Source of the DNA: Xanthobacter autotrophicus Py2
GTDB taxonomy: Bacteria; Pseudomonadota; Alphaproteobacteria; Rhizobiales; Xanthobacteraceae
Length of the DNA: 64,000 bases
Direction: 5' to 3'
Assembly: GCA_000017645.1 (NCBI GenBank)
Contig: CP000781.1
Span: forward strand, 2,653,501 to 2,717,500
Part shown: piece by piece, positions 8,860 through 17,015 of the stretch
Position numbering within the stretch: position 1 is the first letter of the stretch
How the letters are laid out: each line of letters opens with the position of its first letter
Notes under the pieces: model-generated
What the model was told of the DNA's origin: nothing
The model's input: the letters and a program-made list of their open reading frames with translations, nothing else
The model's database searches: none
Position numbers and translations under genes: made by a program

Positions 8860-8957
8860 GGAGCCATCGGGTCCCGTCGCGGACGGTGTTTCGGCCCGCC
8901 CGCGTTGACGCCACCCGCCGACATTCCTAAGTTCGCGCTCCTTTTTTGGAGCCTGCC

Positions 8958-10655
8958 ATGTCCGCCGCCCCGTCCGATACTGCCTCGTCCGCCTTCGCCG
9001 ATCCGGCCGACCTCGCCGGCGAGCTGAAGCGCGTGGCCGAGACGGCCACGGCCTGGCCGTTCGAGGAAGCGCGCAAGCTGGTGGAGCGGCTGAAGCGCCA
9101 CCCCAAGGAGCGCGGATCGGAAGAAGTGCTGTTCGAGACCGGCTACGGCCCCTCGGGCCTGCCGCACATCGGCACCTTCGGTGAAGTGGCGCGCACCACC
9201 ATGGTGCGCCACGCCTTCCGCGTGCTGACTGAAGACAAGGTGAAGACCCGGCTCGTCGCCTTCTCCGACGACATGGACGGCCTGCGCAAGGTGCCGGACA
9301 ACGTCCCCAACAAGGACATGCTGCAGAAGGCCCTGGGCCTGCCGCTGACCAAGGTGCCCGACCCCTTCGGCACCCACGACAGTTTCGGTGAGCACAACAA
9401 TGCCCGCCTGCGCGCGTTCCTGGACGCCTTCGGCTTTCGGTATGAATTCATGTCGGCGACCGACTGCTACATGTCCGGCCGGTTCGATGCCACGCTGCTG
9501 AAGGTGCTGCATCACTACGAGAAGGTGATGAACGTGATGCTGCCCTCCCTGCGCGAGGAGCGGGCGGCGTCCTATTCCCCCTTCCTGCCCATCTGCCCCC
9601 GCACGGGCCGCGTGCTCCAGGTGCCGATCCTGGAACACCATGTGAAGCACGGCACCGTCACCTACGAGGACCCGGATACGAAGGAAAAGGTGACGGTCCC
9701 GGTCACCGGCGGCGGCTGCAAGCTGCAGTGGAAGCCCGACTGGGCCATGCGCTGGGTGGCGCTGGGCGTCGATTACGAGATGGCGGGCAAAGACCTCATC
9801 GATTCCGTGAAGCTCTCCAGCCAGATCGCCAAGGCGCTCGGCGGCGAGCCGCCGGAGGGCTTCAACTACGAGCTGTTCCTCGACGAGAAGGGGCAGAAGA
9901 TCTCCAAGTCCAAGGGCAACGGCCTGTCCATCGAGGACTGGCTGAAATACGCCTCGCCGGAGAGCCTCAGCCTGTTCATGTTCCAGTCGCCCCGCTCGGG
10001 CAAGCGGCTCTTCTTCGATGTCATCCCGCGCAACGTGGACGATTATTTCGGCTTCCTCGGCAAGTATGAGGAGCAGGACTGGAAGCTGCGCCTCGGCAAC
10101 CCGGTGTGGCACATCCATGCAGGCGAACCGCCCAAGGTGGACATGCCGGTGTCCTTCACCATGCTGCTGAATCTGGCCTCCGCCTCCAACACCGAGGATG
10201 AAAGCGTGTTGTGGGGCTTCCTCAACCGCCACGTGCCGGGGGTGTCCGCGGAAACCCATCCCAAGCTTGCCGAACTGGTCGGCTACGCGGTCAAGTACTT
10301 CCACGATTTCGTCAAGCCGAACAAGGTGTTCCGGGCGCCCGACGCGGTCGAGCAGGAGGCCCTCGCCAAGCTCGATGCGGCGCTGGCGGCACTGCCGGCC
10401 GGCGCCACGGCCGACGACATCCAGAACGCGCTCTACGACGTGGCCCGCCCCATCGAGCGCTATCAGGACCTGAAGGCGAAGGGCGCCACCCCGGAGCGGC
10501 CGGGCGTGTCCATCGAGTGGTTCAACACCCTCTACCAGGTGCTGCTCGGCCTCGGGCGCGGCCCGCGCTTCGGCTCCTTCGTGGAGATCTACGGCGTGGC
10601 CGAGACGCGGGAGCTGATCCGCAAGGCCCTGGCCGGGGAACTGGCGACGGCTTGA
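8958..10655 (+). CDS. lysK: Class I lysyl-tRNA synthetase
   Basis: A 565-residue LysRS of the class I (archaeal-type) fold, the form used by many alphaproteobacteria in place of class II LysS. It charges tRNA-Lys with lysine. The Rossmann catalytic core has the HIGH-equivalent [11 protein letters not shown] and the KMSKS-equivalent [11 protein letters not shown]. Further family blocks include [14 protein letters not shown] and [16 protein letters not shown]. The C-terminal helical anticodon-binding region runs from about residue 400 to the end. I chose the ATG at 8958, which has GGAG seven bases upstream, over an in-frame TTG at 8946. The gene is complete, and the IS scar zone begins soon after its stop. 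Confidence 0.97.
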   Translation: MSAAPSDTASSAFADPADLAGELKRVAETATAWPFEEARKLVERLKRHPKERGSEEVLFETGYGPSGLPHIGTFGEVARTTMVRHAFRVLTEDKVKTRLVAFSDDMDGLRKVPDNVPNKDMLQKALGLPLTKVPDPFGTHDSFGEHNNARLRAFLDAFGFRYEFMSATDCYMSGRFDATLLKVLHHYEKVMNVMLPSLREERAASYSPFLPICPRTGRVLQVPILEHHVKHGTVTYEDPDTKEKVTVPVTGGGCKLQWKPDWAMRWVALGVDYEMAGKDLIDSVKLSSQIAKALGGEPPEGFNYELFLDEKGQKISKSKGNGLSIEDWLKYASPESLSLFMFQSPRSGKRLFFDVIPRNVDDYFGFLGKYEEQDWKLRLGNPVWHIHAGEPPKVDMPVSFTMLLNLASASNTEDESVLWGFLNRHVPGVSAETHPKLAELVGYAVKYFHDFVKPNKVFRAPDAVEQEALAKLDAALAALPAGATADDIQNALYDVARPIERYQDLKAKGATPERPGVSIEWFNTLYQVLLGLGRGPRFGSFVEIYGVAETRELIRKALAGELATA

Positions 10656-10831
10656 GGGGTCACCATGGCCGGGCAGGTTTTGACCGAGTCGGACATTTTC
10701 TGGCCGTGGCGATTTAAAGCCTGCTGGCGCAACTCGGCTATCTGCTGGTAGGCATCGACTGGCGGCATCCGCAGAGGACGTGGCGACCTGGCGCGTCAGG
10801 GGGATTTGGGCGTGGCGTAGGGACGGCGGAT
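10656..10831. other. Intergenic debris after lysK, possible transposase remnant on the minus strand
   Basis: No intact gene. On the minus strand a short open stretch ending near 10670 translates to coherent sequence (PVDAYQQIAELRQQALNRHG) that looks like degraded mobile-element coding, but I cannot assign it to a family. Together with the IS66-like and IS3-like fragments just downstream it marks the left border of foreign DNA. Confidence 0.35.
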
Positions 10832-10975
10832 ATGCTTCCATTTCCCTATATGGACCCTTTGCCGCGCGACCTTGCTGCGGCTCGCGCCATGATCCTGGCG
10901 GAGCGTGCCGCGCGGCTGAAGCTGGAGATCAAGAAGCTCCGGCGCGAGTTCTTGGCGGTGTGGACACCGACTTGA
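10832..10975 (+). pseudogene. IS66-type TnpC N-terminal fragment
   Basis: A 47-codon frame contains LPRDLAAARAMILAERAARL followed by LEIKKLRREFLA and a stop. This is the typical opening of IS66-family TnpC, with its aspartate/alanine-rich helix, the AERAA motif and the start of the leucine-zipper helix. The rest of the roughly 500-residue transposase is missing, so the piece is inactive. It sits between lysK and an IS3 fragment and records an old insertion at this site. Confidence 0.5.
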
Positions 10976-11063
10976 GCCAGATAACGGTGGCGGCGCGAAT
11001 GACGTTGCCCCTCCTGGCTGATCCAGCTTGAAGTTCGTTCTGGCCCATTGCGAGGACCAGACC

Positions 11064-11281
11064 ATGAGGCATAGCCGGTTCACGGAAGAGTAGATCATCG
11101 CCATCCTGAAGGAGCACGAGGCCGGTGTGCCGGTCTCCGACCTGTGCCGCAAGTACGGGGTCAGCGATGCCCGCATCTACAAGTGGAAGGCCCGGTTCGG
11201 CGGCATGGAGGTGTCGGAAGCCAAGAGGCTGCGGGCGCTGGAGGACGAGAACGCCAAGCTGAAGCGCATGCTGGCCGATCG
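11064..11281 (+). pseudogene. IS3-family OrfA, broken by an in-frame amber codon and truncated
   Basis: The sequence reads MRHSRFTEE, then a TAG at 11091 where relatives carry a Gln codon, then IIAILKEHEAGVPVSDLCRK, YGVSDARIYKWKARFGG, MEVSEAKRLRALEDENAKL and KRMLAD. This is the HTH and leucine-zipper part of an IS3-family OrfA of about 88 residues. Homology stops abruptly at codon GAT (11279-11281), after which an aldehyde dehydrogenase fragment begins. The missing end of OrfA, LLLDKAMLQDVLSKKL, appears 12 kb to the right at about 23217-23270, suggesting that one element was split by the island. The element is inactive. Confidence 0.8.
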
Positions 11282-11289
11282 TCACCCGG

Positions 11290-11492
11290 CGCAGCGGCCC
11301 CACCGTGAGCGCGATGCTGCGCGATCCGCGGGTACGTAAGGTGAGCTTCACTGGCTCCACCGAAGTTGGGCGCATCCTCCTGAAGGAGGCGGCCGATGGT
11401 ATCCGGAACGCCTCCATGGAACTGGGCGGCAATGCGCCATTCCTGGTATGCGCCGATGCCGCCGTGGAAGCTGCCGTGGAGGGCGCCATGTT
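11290..11492 (+). pseudogene. Aldehyde dehydrogenase (succinate-semialdehyde type) internal fragment
   Basis: The frame around GTG 11305 gives PTVSAMLRDPRVRKVSFTGS, TEVGRILLKEAADG, ASMELGGNAPFLVCADA and VEAAVEGAM, then loses homology at about 11492. This is the NAD-binding/cofactor-loop and catalytic-Glu region (ELGGNAPF) of a GabD-type aldehyde dehydrogenase, corresponding to roughly 65 of 480 residues. Both ends are missing: the 5' side abuts the IS3 OrfA fragment and the 3' side runs into non-coding sequence ahead of the LysR terminus. It is a relic of a gene cut by rearrangement. Confidence 0.8.
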
Positions 11493-11550
11493 CAAATGGA
11501 AACGCCTTCATATAAAACAAAGAACCGGCACTGACCGAAAAGACTATGGC

Positions 11551-12462
11551 TCATTCGCCGAGGTCAGCCGCCTCCTGCTCGATCATCTCGAGCGCCAAGC
11601 GCGCGGCCGGCTCGCTTTCGGAATAGCCGTGCCAGAGGATCTGCTGCCTGATCACCGGCATGTCGAACATTGGCGTGACGAGGCGTATGGGCGACCGCTG
11701 GACCCTCATCCTTGCATAGCTCAGCGGAAGGCTCGCGAGCATCGGCGTGCCGACGATGTAATCGACTAACAGGCCGAAGCTTTCGCACTCGACGCGCGCG
11801 GAGTGCTCGCAGTCATGTTTCATCAAGAATTCCTCGACCACCGAGGGCTGGCTCAGATCGCCGAAGCGACAGACAGCCAGGGGATGGTTGAGGAATTCGT
11901 CGAGCGTCAACTGGCTGCCGACCTCGGTGTTATCCCGACAGGCAATCACGACGAAGCGGTCCGCGAAGAGGAATTTGGTGTTGGGCCAGTTTTGATACAC
12001 ATAGCCGGGCGCGACGAGAAAATCGTAAGTGCCCTGCAGAAATTTCTGGATGGCCGCGGCGGAGATGGGCACATGCCGAAGATTGACATGTGAGGTGGCC
12101 GAGACCAGCCGGCGCCCGACCCGCGTGAGGAGAACCGAAGCGATATAGTCGGAGGCAACGATGGAGAAGGTGCGTTCGGTCGTCTCGGGGTCGAACACGC
12201 TCCGCTTCTGCGCGATCACGCGCGACAAATGGATGAACTTCGCGACAGGTTCGCGTAGGTCGATGGCAAGCGGCGTGGGCTCCAGCTTGCGGCCAACCAT
12301 GACGAACAGCTCGTCGTCGAAGTGACGGCGAAGCCGCGCGAGGGCGTTGCTCACGGTCGGCTGCGTCAAGTGAAGCTGTCTGGCCGTTCGGCTCACATTC
12401 TCAGACTTCAGCAGGGAATCGAACAGGACGATCAGGTTGAGATCAAGCCGTTCAAATCGCAT
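11551..12462 (-). CDS. LysR-family regulator, NodD/FdeR-like
   Basis: A 303-residue LysR protein. It starts with MRFERLDLNLIVLFDSLL, the MRFxxLDLNL opening shared by NodD, NahR and flavonoid-responsive regulators. The winged HTH follows (SRTARQLHLTQPTVSNALA, LRRHFDDELFV), then a type 2 periplasmic-binding effector domain (about 90-300). I chose the ATG at 12462 because GGGAGG lies six bases upstream; the frame is open further upstream but not conserved. Transcribed divergently from the outer membrane protein at 12948, with the catabolic operon beyond, it is the likely effector-responsive activator of the island. NodD-like proteins usually respond to flavonoids or related aromatics, so an aromatic inducer is the working hypothesis. 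AT content is higher than in the flanking core genes. Confidence 0.93.
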   Translation of the reverse strand: MRFERLDLNLIVLFDSLLKSENVSRTARQLHLTQPTVSNALARLRRHFDDELFVMVGRKLEPTPLAIDLREPVAKFIHLSRVIAQKRSVFDPETTERTFSIVASDYIASVLLTRVGRRLVSATSHVNLRHVPISAAAIQKFLQGTYDFLVAPGYVYQNWPNTKFLFADRFVVIACRDNTEVGSQLTLDEFLNHPLAVCRFGDLSQPSVVEEFLMKHDCEHSARVECESFGLLVDYIVGTPMLASLPLSYARMRVQRSPIRLVTPMFDMPVIRQQILWHGYSESEPAARLALEMIEQEAADLGE

Positions 12463-12947
12463 CAGGGGCCTCCCTTTGTTGTTTGATTTTCGTTTCTCGT
12501 TTTTCTGCGCCCCACCAAGCCCCTCCCGCAAGCCTCAGCCGGCCATAGAAAATCGGAATATGTAGAATTGAAACAAATGATTGGCGTTTTTCAAGCATCT
12601 GCCTATATTTTTTGCCATACAACAAATAAAAAAATGCGAAGAGCGAATTACGCCTCCGCATCAAATAAAAATCCAGGGAGATGAAGATGCGATATTTGAA
12701 ATTTTGGAGCTTCGGCTTACCGTTCGCGAGCCCGCCTGGACGCTAGACTCAGGTTGCTTGGGCGTTCACGCCGTCGTTCAGACGTGACCCCGCTCGTTCG
12801 CCGAGGGGCAACGGGGTTCGCATGGGCGACGCGCGCCATCGTGCGTCCGCTGGCCTGCTTCAACTGCGCCGCATCATCCGCAAAGCCGCAGCCGACATGC
12901 ACCGCGGGACGCGGCGCGCCCGGTTGACATCATTGATGGGTATTCGC
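12463..12947. promoter_or_regulatory. AT-rich divergent promoter region of LysR regulator and outer membrane protein
   Basis: 485 bases without a convincing gene, markedly lower in GC than the chromosome average around it. It should hold the divergent promoters and the regulator site (see the nod-box-like motif at 12567). A-rich runs near 12600-12680 (AAATAAAAAAATG and AAATAAAAATCC) are compatible with -10 elements and a bendable promoter. An open frame continues upstream of 12948 to 12822 but is not conserved. Confidence 0.6.
12567..12581. promoter_or_regulatory. Nod-box-like half (candidate LysR binding site)
   Basis: ATTGAAACAAATGAT matches the conserved core of the rhizobial nod box (ATCNAAACAATCRAT, from memory) at 11 of 14 defined positions. 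It also preserves the T-N11-A type spacing expected for LysR proteins. It lies 105 bases upstream of the NodD-like regulator and within the divergent promoter. The second half of a full nod box is not clear. Confidence 0.4.
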
Positions 12948-13880
12948 ATGAACGTTTCGCAGCGAGTCATCGCTATCTCTTTGCTCTCGATTTCAATCAT
13001 GGCGACCAACGGTGCGCTCGGTTCCGAAAGAGGAGCGCTGCCGTTCGCCGTTGGATCCACGGGCGATTTCGTCGTCGAGTTTCCTCCCATTCCTGGTCTT
13101 TTTTTGGTTAATCAGACTTCATATACTAGCATCAGCGGACTGAATGGCGATAATGGTAAGATAGTTACTGGCAGTGATTTTACTGGTTCAGCAGTCGCAA
13201 ATACAAACCGCCTCCTCTACTCCTGGCTGGGAGACTATGGTAATTTCCATATCTATTCTCAGCTCGTCGTACCCGTAGTCACGGGATCAACGACGCTGAA
13301 ATTTTATGGAGCACCGGCCTCGGCGGGAGGTGATACGGGCTTTGGCAACGTGGTTTTTTCTCCACTGATCGTTACATACTCGTTCGATAAGAATAATGCA
13401 CTCGTCGTTGCTTACGATTATGCGAGCAGTATTGGCACCTATAGCTCGACAGCAGCCTTCAATCCGGCGACGGGTTATGCATCGCACCAGCCGATCATTG
13501 GCTTCAGGCACAATGACAAGGACGGATTTTATGTCGGTATTGTCGGGCGCGGTATTTTCAACGAGACCAATCCCGATACGCAATATCACAGTGGCAGCGC
13601 GATCGAAGCGGATTTCCGCACCGGCTGGAATTTCGGCAAGCTGAGCGTTGGTCTGGTCGGCGGCTATTATCATCAATATCAGGCCGATAGCGGACTTGGT
13701 AGCCTGAACGGCAAGACCCAGCTTCTCAACATTGGCCCTGCCATCAGCTACGACTTCGGGCCACTGATCCTCGGCGTCAACATTCAGACGGCCGCTTATG
13801 CGGCCAACACCTCCAAGGGGACGACTGCCTGGTTGAACCTGGCGCTCCCGCTCTGGGTGCCACCGCCGCCCGCCCGGTAA
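12948..13880 (+). CDS. SphA/MetA-type outer membrane protein (phenol degradation porin family)
   Basis: A 310-residue secreted beta-barrel of the Phenol_MetA_deg family. A signal peptide (NVSQRVIAISLLSISIMAT, cleavage near ALGS) precedes many short amphipathic strands, for example LLYSWLGDYGNFHIYSQLVV, GFGNVVFSPLIVTYSF, FRTGWNFGKLSVGLVGGYY and LNIGPAISYDFGPLILGVN. Such proteins are found in aromatic-degradation operons and are thought to let hydrophobic substrates cross the outer membrane. The start at 12948 gives the cleanest signal peptide; an in-frame ATG at 12936 is also possible. Codon use and GC are distinctly lower than in the core genes. It is divergent from the LysR regulator and upstream of the catabolic operon, consistent with substrate uptake for the island. 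Confidence 0.87.
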   Translation: MNVSQRVIAISLLSISIMATNGALGSERGALPFAVGSTGDFVVEFPPIPGLFLVNQTSYTSISGLNGDNGKIVTGSDFTGSAVANTNRLLYSWLGDYGNFHIYSQLVVPVVTGSTTLKFYGAPASAGGDTGFGNVVFSPLIVTYSFDKNNALVVAYDYASSIGTYSSTAAFNPATGYASHQPIIGFRHNDKDGFYVGIVGRGIFNETNPDTQYHSGSAIEADFRTGWNFGKLSVGLVGGYYHQYQADSGLGSLNGKTQLLNIGPAISYDFGPLILGVNIQTAAYAANTSKGTTAWLNLALPLWVPPPPAR

Positions 13881-14199
13881 GTATGCTCCGCCCGACACCC
13901 AGGGCGCGTGACAGTATAATGAGCGCTGACGCATCAATAGCAAGAGGAAGGCGCGACAGGCCGCTCGGTCTGGCCGTCCGACGGCCTGACATCAAATTGT
14001 AATGAGGCGGCATTTTGCCCCAACTGTGGCGGTTATTAATAATATATTGGTGTGCTTTGTAGGCATTTATAATAAAAATGTCTTCAATTCATAAAATAAA
14101 CTGGCAATAATATTGCCGTATGTCACGCTCGCGCGGTCTGCTGGTGCCTGTGCGGTCACCTTGGATGCTGCTTCGGGTGCGGTGGTGAGGGAGAGGGTG
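13881..14199. promoter_or_regulatory. AT-rich intergenic region ahead of the catabolic operon
   Basis: 319 bases with no gene. The last 170 bases are strongly AT-rich (GTTATTAATAATATATTGG and TTTATAATAAAAATG) and end in the palindrome at 14103. This is the probable promoter of the operon starting with the hydrolase at 14200. A purine-rich ribosome site GAGGGAGAGGG directly precedes that start. Confidence 0.6.
14103..14117. promoter_or_regulatory. Perfect palindrome GGCAATA-A-TATTGCC, candidate operator
   Basis: A 7-1-7 perfect inverted repeat located 83 bases upstream of the hydrolase start in the AT-rich promoter. It would suit a dimeric regulator, either the LysR protein or a second factor. 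No functional evidence beyond symmetry and position. Confidence 0.4.
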
Positions 14200-15372
14200 A
14201 TGTTCAAGTATTTCTCGAGTAATTATCCCTGGAACCTCGCTGTCGATCTGGCCATCGAGATGGGCGCCAAGATCGGCGAGGTCGAGGCCATGTGCGGGCC
14301 ACTCCAGGAGGCGGCGCGGCAGCCCGATGCGGCGGGTGTCGCCGCGTTCCGCCAAAGCTGGTGCGACATGGCGGACAAGCTGTGTGCACTGGCCGAGGAG
14401 GACGAGGCGCGCGGGCGCACCATTTCGGCCGGCGACAAATATGGCCGTGCCGCCACCTATTATCTCACCGCCGAACGCCTGATGGCCCATGGCTCAGCCG
14501 GGCGGACGGCGCTTTATCGGCGCTTCCTTGGCGTCTTTGAGCGCGGCATAGCGCTTGCCGGCGAGAATTGCCAGCGCGTCGAGATTCCCTACCACGGCGG
14601 GCATCTCAGCGGCCTGTATGTGCGCGCCGAGGGGGCGGCCGGGCCGGCGCCGTTGCTGCTTCAGGTCAACGGCCTCGATTCAACTAAGGAAATGAAATAC
14701 CGCGTCGGGCTGCCCCACTGGCTGGCGCGGCGCGGCGTGGCATCGCTGGTCGTCGATCAGCCCGGCACCGGCGAAGCGTTGCGGTTGCATAATCTCACGG
14801 CGGTCTACAATGCGGAGGTCTGGGCCAGCCCGATCGTCGACTGGCTTGAGACGCTGGACGACGTTGATCCCAGGCGCATCGGCATGGAGGGTGTCTCGCT
14901 GGGGGGGTACTATTGCCCGCGCGCCGTGGCCTTCGAGCCGCGCTTTGCCTGTGGCGTGGTGTGGGGCGCCAACCACGATTGGCGCGATGTCCAGAAGAAG
15001 CGGCTCCAGCGCGAGGGCAATTTCCCCGTACCGCATTATTGGGACCACGTCCGCTGGGTCTGGGGTGCCCGTGACATGGACGATTTTGTGCGGATCGCAG
15101 AAGACGTCCATCTCGACGGCGTGCTCGATCGGATCAAGGTGCCGTTTCTGGTCACCCACGGAGAGAAGGATTCGCAGATTCCGCTCGTCTGGGCACAGCG
15201 GACCTATGATCAACTGGTCAACAGCCCAAAGCGTGAGCTGAAGATCTTCACCGATCGCGAAGGCGGGTGTCAGCATTCCAGCTTCGACAATTCGGCCAAT
15301 GCGGGCGCCTTTATCGCGGATTGGGTGGCCGAAGTGCTGGGCGGGCGCACCGCGGCCGAGGCGGCGGAATGA
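14200..15372 (+). CDS. Alpha/beta C-C bond hydrolase, 2,6-dihydroxypseudooxynicotine hydrolase-like
   Basis: A 390-residue alpha/beta hydrolase with a helical N-terminal cap (about residues 1-130) typical of the FrsA/DHPON-hydrolase group. The nucleophile elbow is GVSLGGYYCP, the acid is in VTHGEKDSQIPLVWA and the histidine in GCQHSSFDN; VDQPGTGEALR forms the oxyanion region. The characterised relative cleaves a C-C bond in a diketone-like nicotine intermediate, so this enzyme probably hydrolyses a meta-cleavage product or 1,3-diketone. I chose the ATG at 14200 because GAGGGAGAGGG lies just ahead; the frame is open to 14113. It is the first gene of the operon, and sequence resembling its 3' end recurs in a degenerate duplication at 15590-15665, right before the dioxygenase gene. 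Confidence 0.9.
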   Translation: MFKYFSSNYPWNLAVDLAIEMGAKIGEVEAMCGPLQEAARQPDAAGVAAFRQSWCDMADKLCALAEEDEARGRTISAGDKYGRAATYYLTAERLMAHGSAGRTALYRRFLGVFERGIALAGENCQRVEIPYHGGHLSGLYVRAEGAAGPAPLLLQVNGLDSTKEMKYRVGLPHWLARRGVASLVVDQPGTGEALRLHNLTAVYNAEVWASPIVDWLETLDDVDPRRIGMEGVSLGGYYCPRAVAFEPRFACGVVWGANHDWRDVQKKRLQREGNFPVPHYWDHVRWVWGARDMDDFVRIAEDVHLDGVLDRIKVPFLVTHGEKDSQIPLVWAQRTYDQLVNSPKRELKIFTDREGGCQHSSFDNSANAGAFIADWVAEVLGGRTAAEAAE

Positions 15373-15457
15373 CCGTCGCGGAGCGGGCAACGGCGATGGT
15401 CCTCGCAAAGCAATCCGTGTTTACCCCGCTATCGGGCTCCCCGGCGCTGGTAGGGGG

Positions 15458-15683
15458 TGAACACGAACATCATCGGTCCGGATCATCGGGTCTTCGGTGT
15501 GGACGACCTTCGCGCCCGTGGCCGCGATCCGGCGGATTTCGCACCGCAGGCCGTCGATGACAGCGGCACCGGTCGTGCCTTGCGGAGGGCAGTCCAGCTT
15601 CGACACTTCTGCCAACGCCGGAGCCGACATCGCCGAGAGGGATGCGGCAACGCGCAGCGGCCTGACACATTCGGAGAGCAAGC
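15458..15683 (+). pseudogene. Degenerate junction duplicate: dioxygenase start fused to hydrolase end
   Basis: The sequence from 15458 (NTNIIGPDHRVFGVDDL) mirrors the beginning of the dioxygenase at 15684 (MNIIGPDALVFGVDDV), including a following ADF/TDF segment. About 100 bases later, 15590-15625 gives SSFDTSANAGADIAE, which mirrors the hydrolase C-terminus SSFDNSANAGAFIAD. The order dioxygenase-5' then hydrolase-3' is what a tandem duplication of the hydrolase-dioxygenase pair would leave after a large internal deletion. The remnant is too short and too frame-broken to be functional. Confidence 0.7.
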
Positions 15684-16643
15684 ATGAATATCATCGGACC
15701 TGATGCGTTGGTCTTCGGCGTCGACGACGTCGCGGCCTGCGCCACCTATCTGACCGATTTCGGTCTGCAGCCGACCGGCGATAACCTGTTCGAGGCTCTC
15801 GACGGAACAGGTATCGCGATCCGCCACCGCTCCGACGCCGCCCTGCCTGCGGCGATCGAGACCGGCAACATGTTGCGGCAGATCATCTATGGCGTGGCCG
15901 ATGAGGCGACCGTTGACGCCATTGCCGACGAGCTCGGCAAGGACCGGCAGGTTACGTGGGGCGGCGACGGTTCCATTGAGGCCTTCGACGATCACGGATT
16001 TGCCCTGAAGTTCCAGGTCAGCGTCCGCCGCCCGCTGGACTTGCCCGGCGAGCGCGTCAATGCGCCCGGCGCGCCTGCACAGCGGGCGCCGAACGAGCGC
16101 GGCGTCTGGCAGGAGATGCCGGCCAAGCCGCGCACGCTCTCCCATGTGGTGTGCTTCGTGCCCGACATTGACACGGCGGAGGCGTTCTACGTGCAACGCC
16201 TGGGTTTCAAGGTCACCGATCGCCTGCTCAATGCGGGTCCGTTCCTGCGCCCTGCGGGGACGCAGGACCACCACACGCTGTTCTTCATCCAGACGCCGCC
16301 TTTCATGCAAGGCTGCGAGCACTTTGCCTTTCACATGGGCGGCCCCACCGAGCTGATGCTGGCCGGCACACGCTTCGCACAGGCGGGCTATCAATCCTTC
16401 TGGGGACCTGGGCGGCACAAGATGGGCTCGAACTGGTTCTGGTACTTCAACAGCCCGCTCGGATGTCACGCCGAATATGATGCGGACATGGACCTTCACG
16501 ATGACGAATGGGTTCCGCGCGCGACGCCCATGAGCGCGGAGGCCTCGCAGGCGTTCCTGTTCGAGTACCGGGAGAAATGGGCGCCGGGCGGTCCGCCGTC
16601 GGCGGGCAAGCCGCAGGGCGATGCCGGGGGACACGCGGGATGA
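15684..16643 (+). CDS. Extradiol (meta-cleavage) dioxygenase-like VOC protein, FdeC-type
   Basis: A 319-residue two-domain VOC protein of the type I extradiol dioxygenase superfamily. The N-domain is the degenerate half (IIGPDALVFGVDDVAACATY). The C-domain carries the likely 2-His-1-carboxylate ligands: His in RTLSHVVCFVPD, His in GCEHFAFHMGG and Glu in CHAEYDADMD. It should open a hydroxylated aromatic ring with Fe(II) and O2. It is followed, with an ATGA overlap, by a Rieske ferredoxin and then a FAD monooxygenase. This order recalls FdeC-FdeD-FdeE of naringenin degradation in Herbaspirillum, as I remember it. The true substrate is unknown. Confidence 0.88.
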   Translation: MNIIGPDALVFGVDDVAACATYLTDFGLQPTGDNLFEALDGTGIAIRHRSDAALPAAIETGNMLRQIIYGVADEATVDAIADELGKDRQVTWGGDGSIEAFDDHGFALKFQVSVRRPLDLPGERVNAPGAPAQRAPNERGVWQEMPAKPRTLSHVVCFVPDIDTAEAFYVQRLGFKVTDRLLNAGPFLRPAGTQDHHTLFFIQTPPFMQGCEHFAFHMGGPTELMLAGTRFAQAGYQSFWGPGRHKMGSNWFWYFNSPLGCHAEYDADMDLHDDEWVPRATPMSAEASQAFLFEYREKWAPGGPPSAGKPQGDAGGHAG

Positions 16644-17014
16644 ACGCGGCCCGGCTGCGGGACCACGTGGTGATCGCGCAGGCGGGCGCCATCGCGGAGG
16701 GCGAGGCCCGCGCCGTCCCCCTCCCGGGCACGGCGAAGGACAAGCTGGTCTTGGTGCGCCGTAACGGCGTCCTGCGTGCCTTCCGCGATGCCTGTCCGCA
16801 TTACGGCGACACGCCTCTGGCATGGCGCGCGGGCGCATACCTCAATGCCGGGCGCGATCGCATCGTCTGCGCCGCCCACGGCGCGGAATTCGACATCGAG
16901 ACAGGCCGTTGCGTCCTTGGCGCAGCGCTTGGCCTGTCGCTGGAAATGGTTTCGGTCACGGTCAATGCGGCCGGCGACGTACTTCTTGAACAAGAGAACA
17001 AGGGAGAGGAATGA
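16640..17014 (+). CDS. Rieske [2Fe-2S] ferredoxin
   Basis: A 124-residue small Rieske protein. The cluster motifs are CPHYGDTPL (C-x-H) and CAAHGAEFD (C-x2-H), separated by the expected loop, so a [2Fe-2S] cluster with two His ligands is predicted. It has no signal peptide and is therefore cytoplasmic. It likely passes electrons to an oxygenase or keeps the extradiol dioxygenase iron reduced. The ATG at 16640 overlaps the dioxygenase stop by four bases, indicating translational coupling. The FAD monooxygenase starts immediately after its stop. No cognate ferredoxin reductase is present in the island. Confidence 0.93.
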   Translation: MNAARLRDHVVIAQAGAIAEGEARAVPLPGTAKDKLVLVRRNGVLRAFRDACPHYGDTPLAWRAGAYLNAGRDRIVCAAHGAEFDIETGRCVLGAALGLSLEMVSVTVNAAGDVLLEQENKGEE

Positions 17015-17015
17015 C

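Noticed and set aside
12948..15372. Nodulation gene cluster suggested by the NodD-like regulator
   Set aside because: No nodABC or other Nod-factor genes; neighbours are catabolic.
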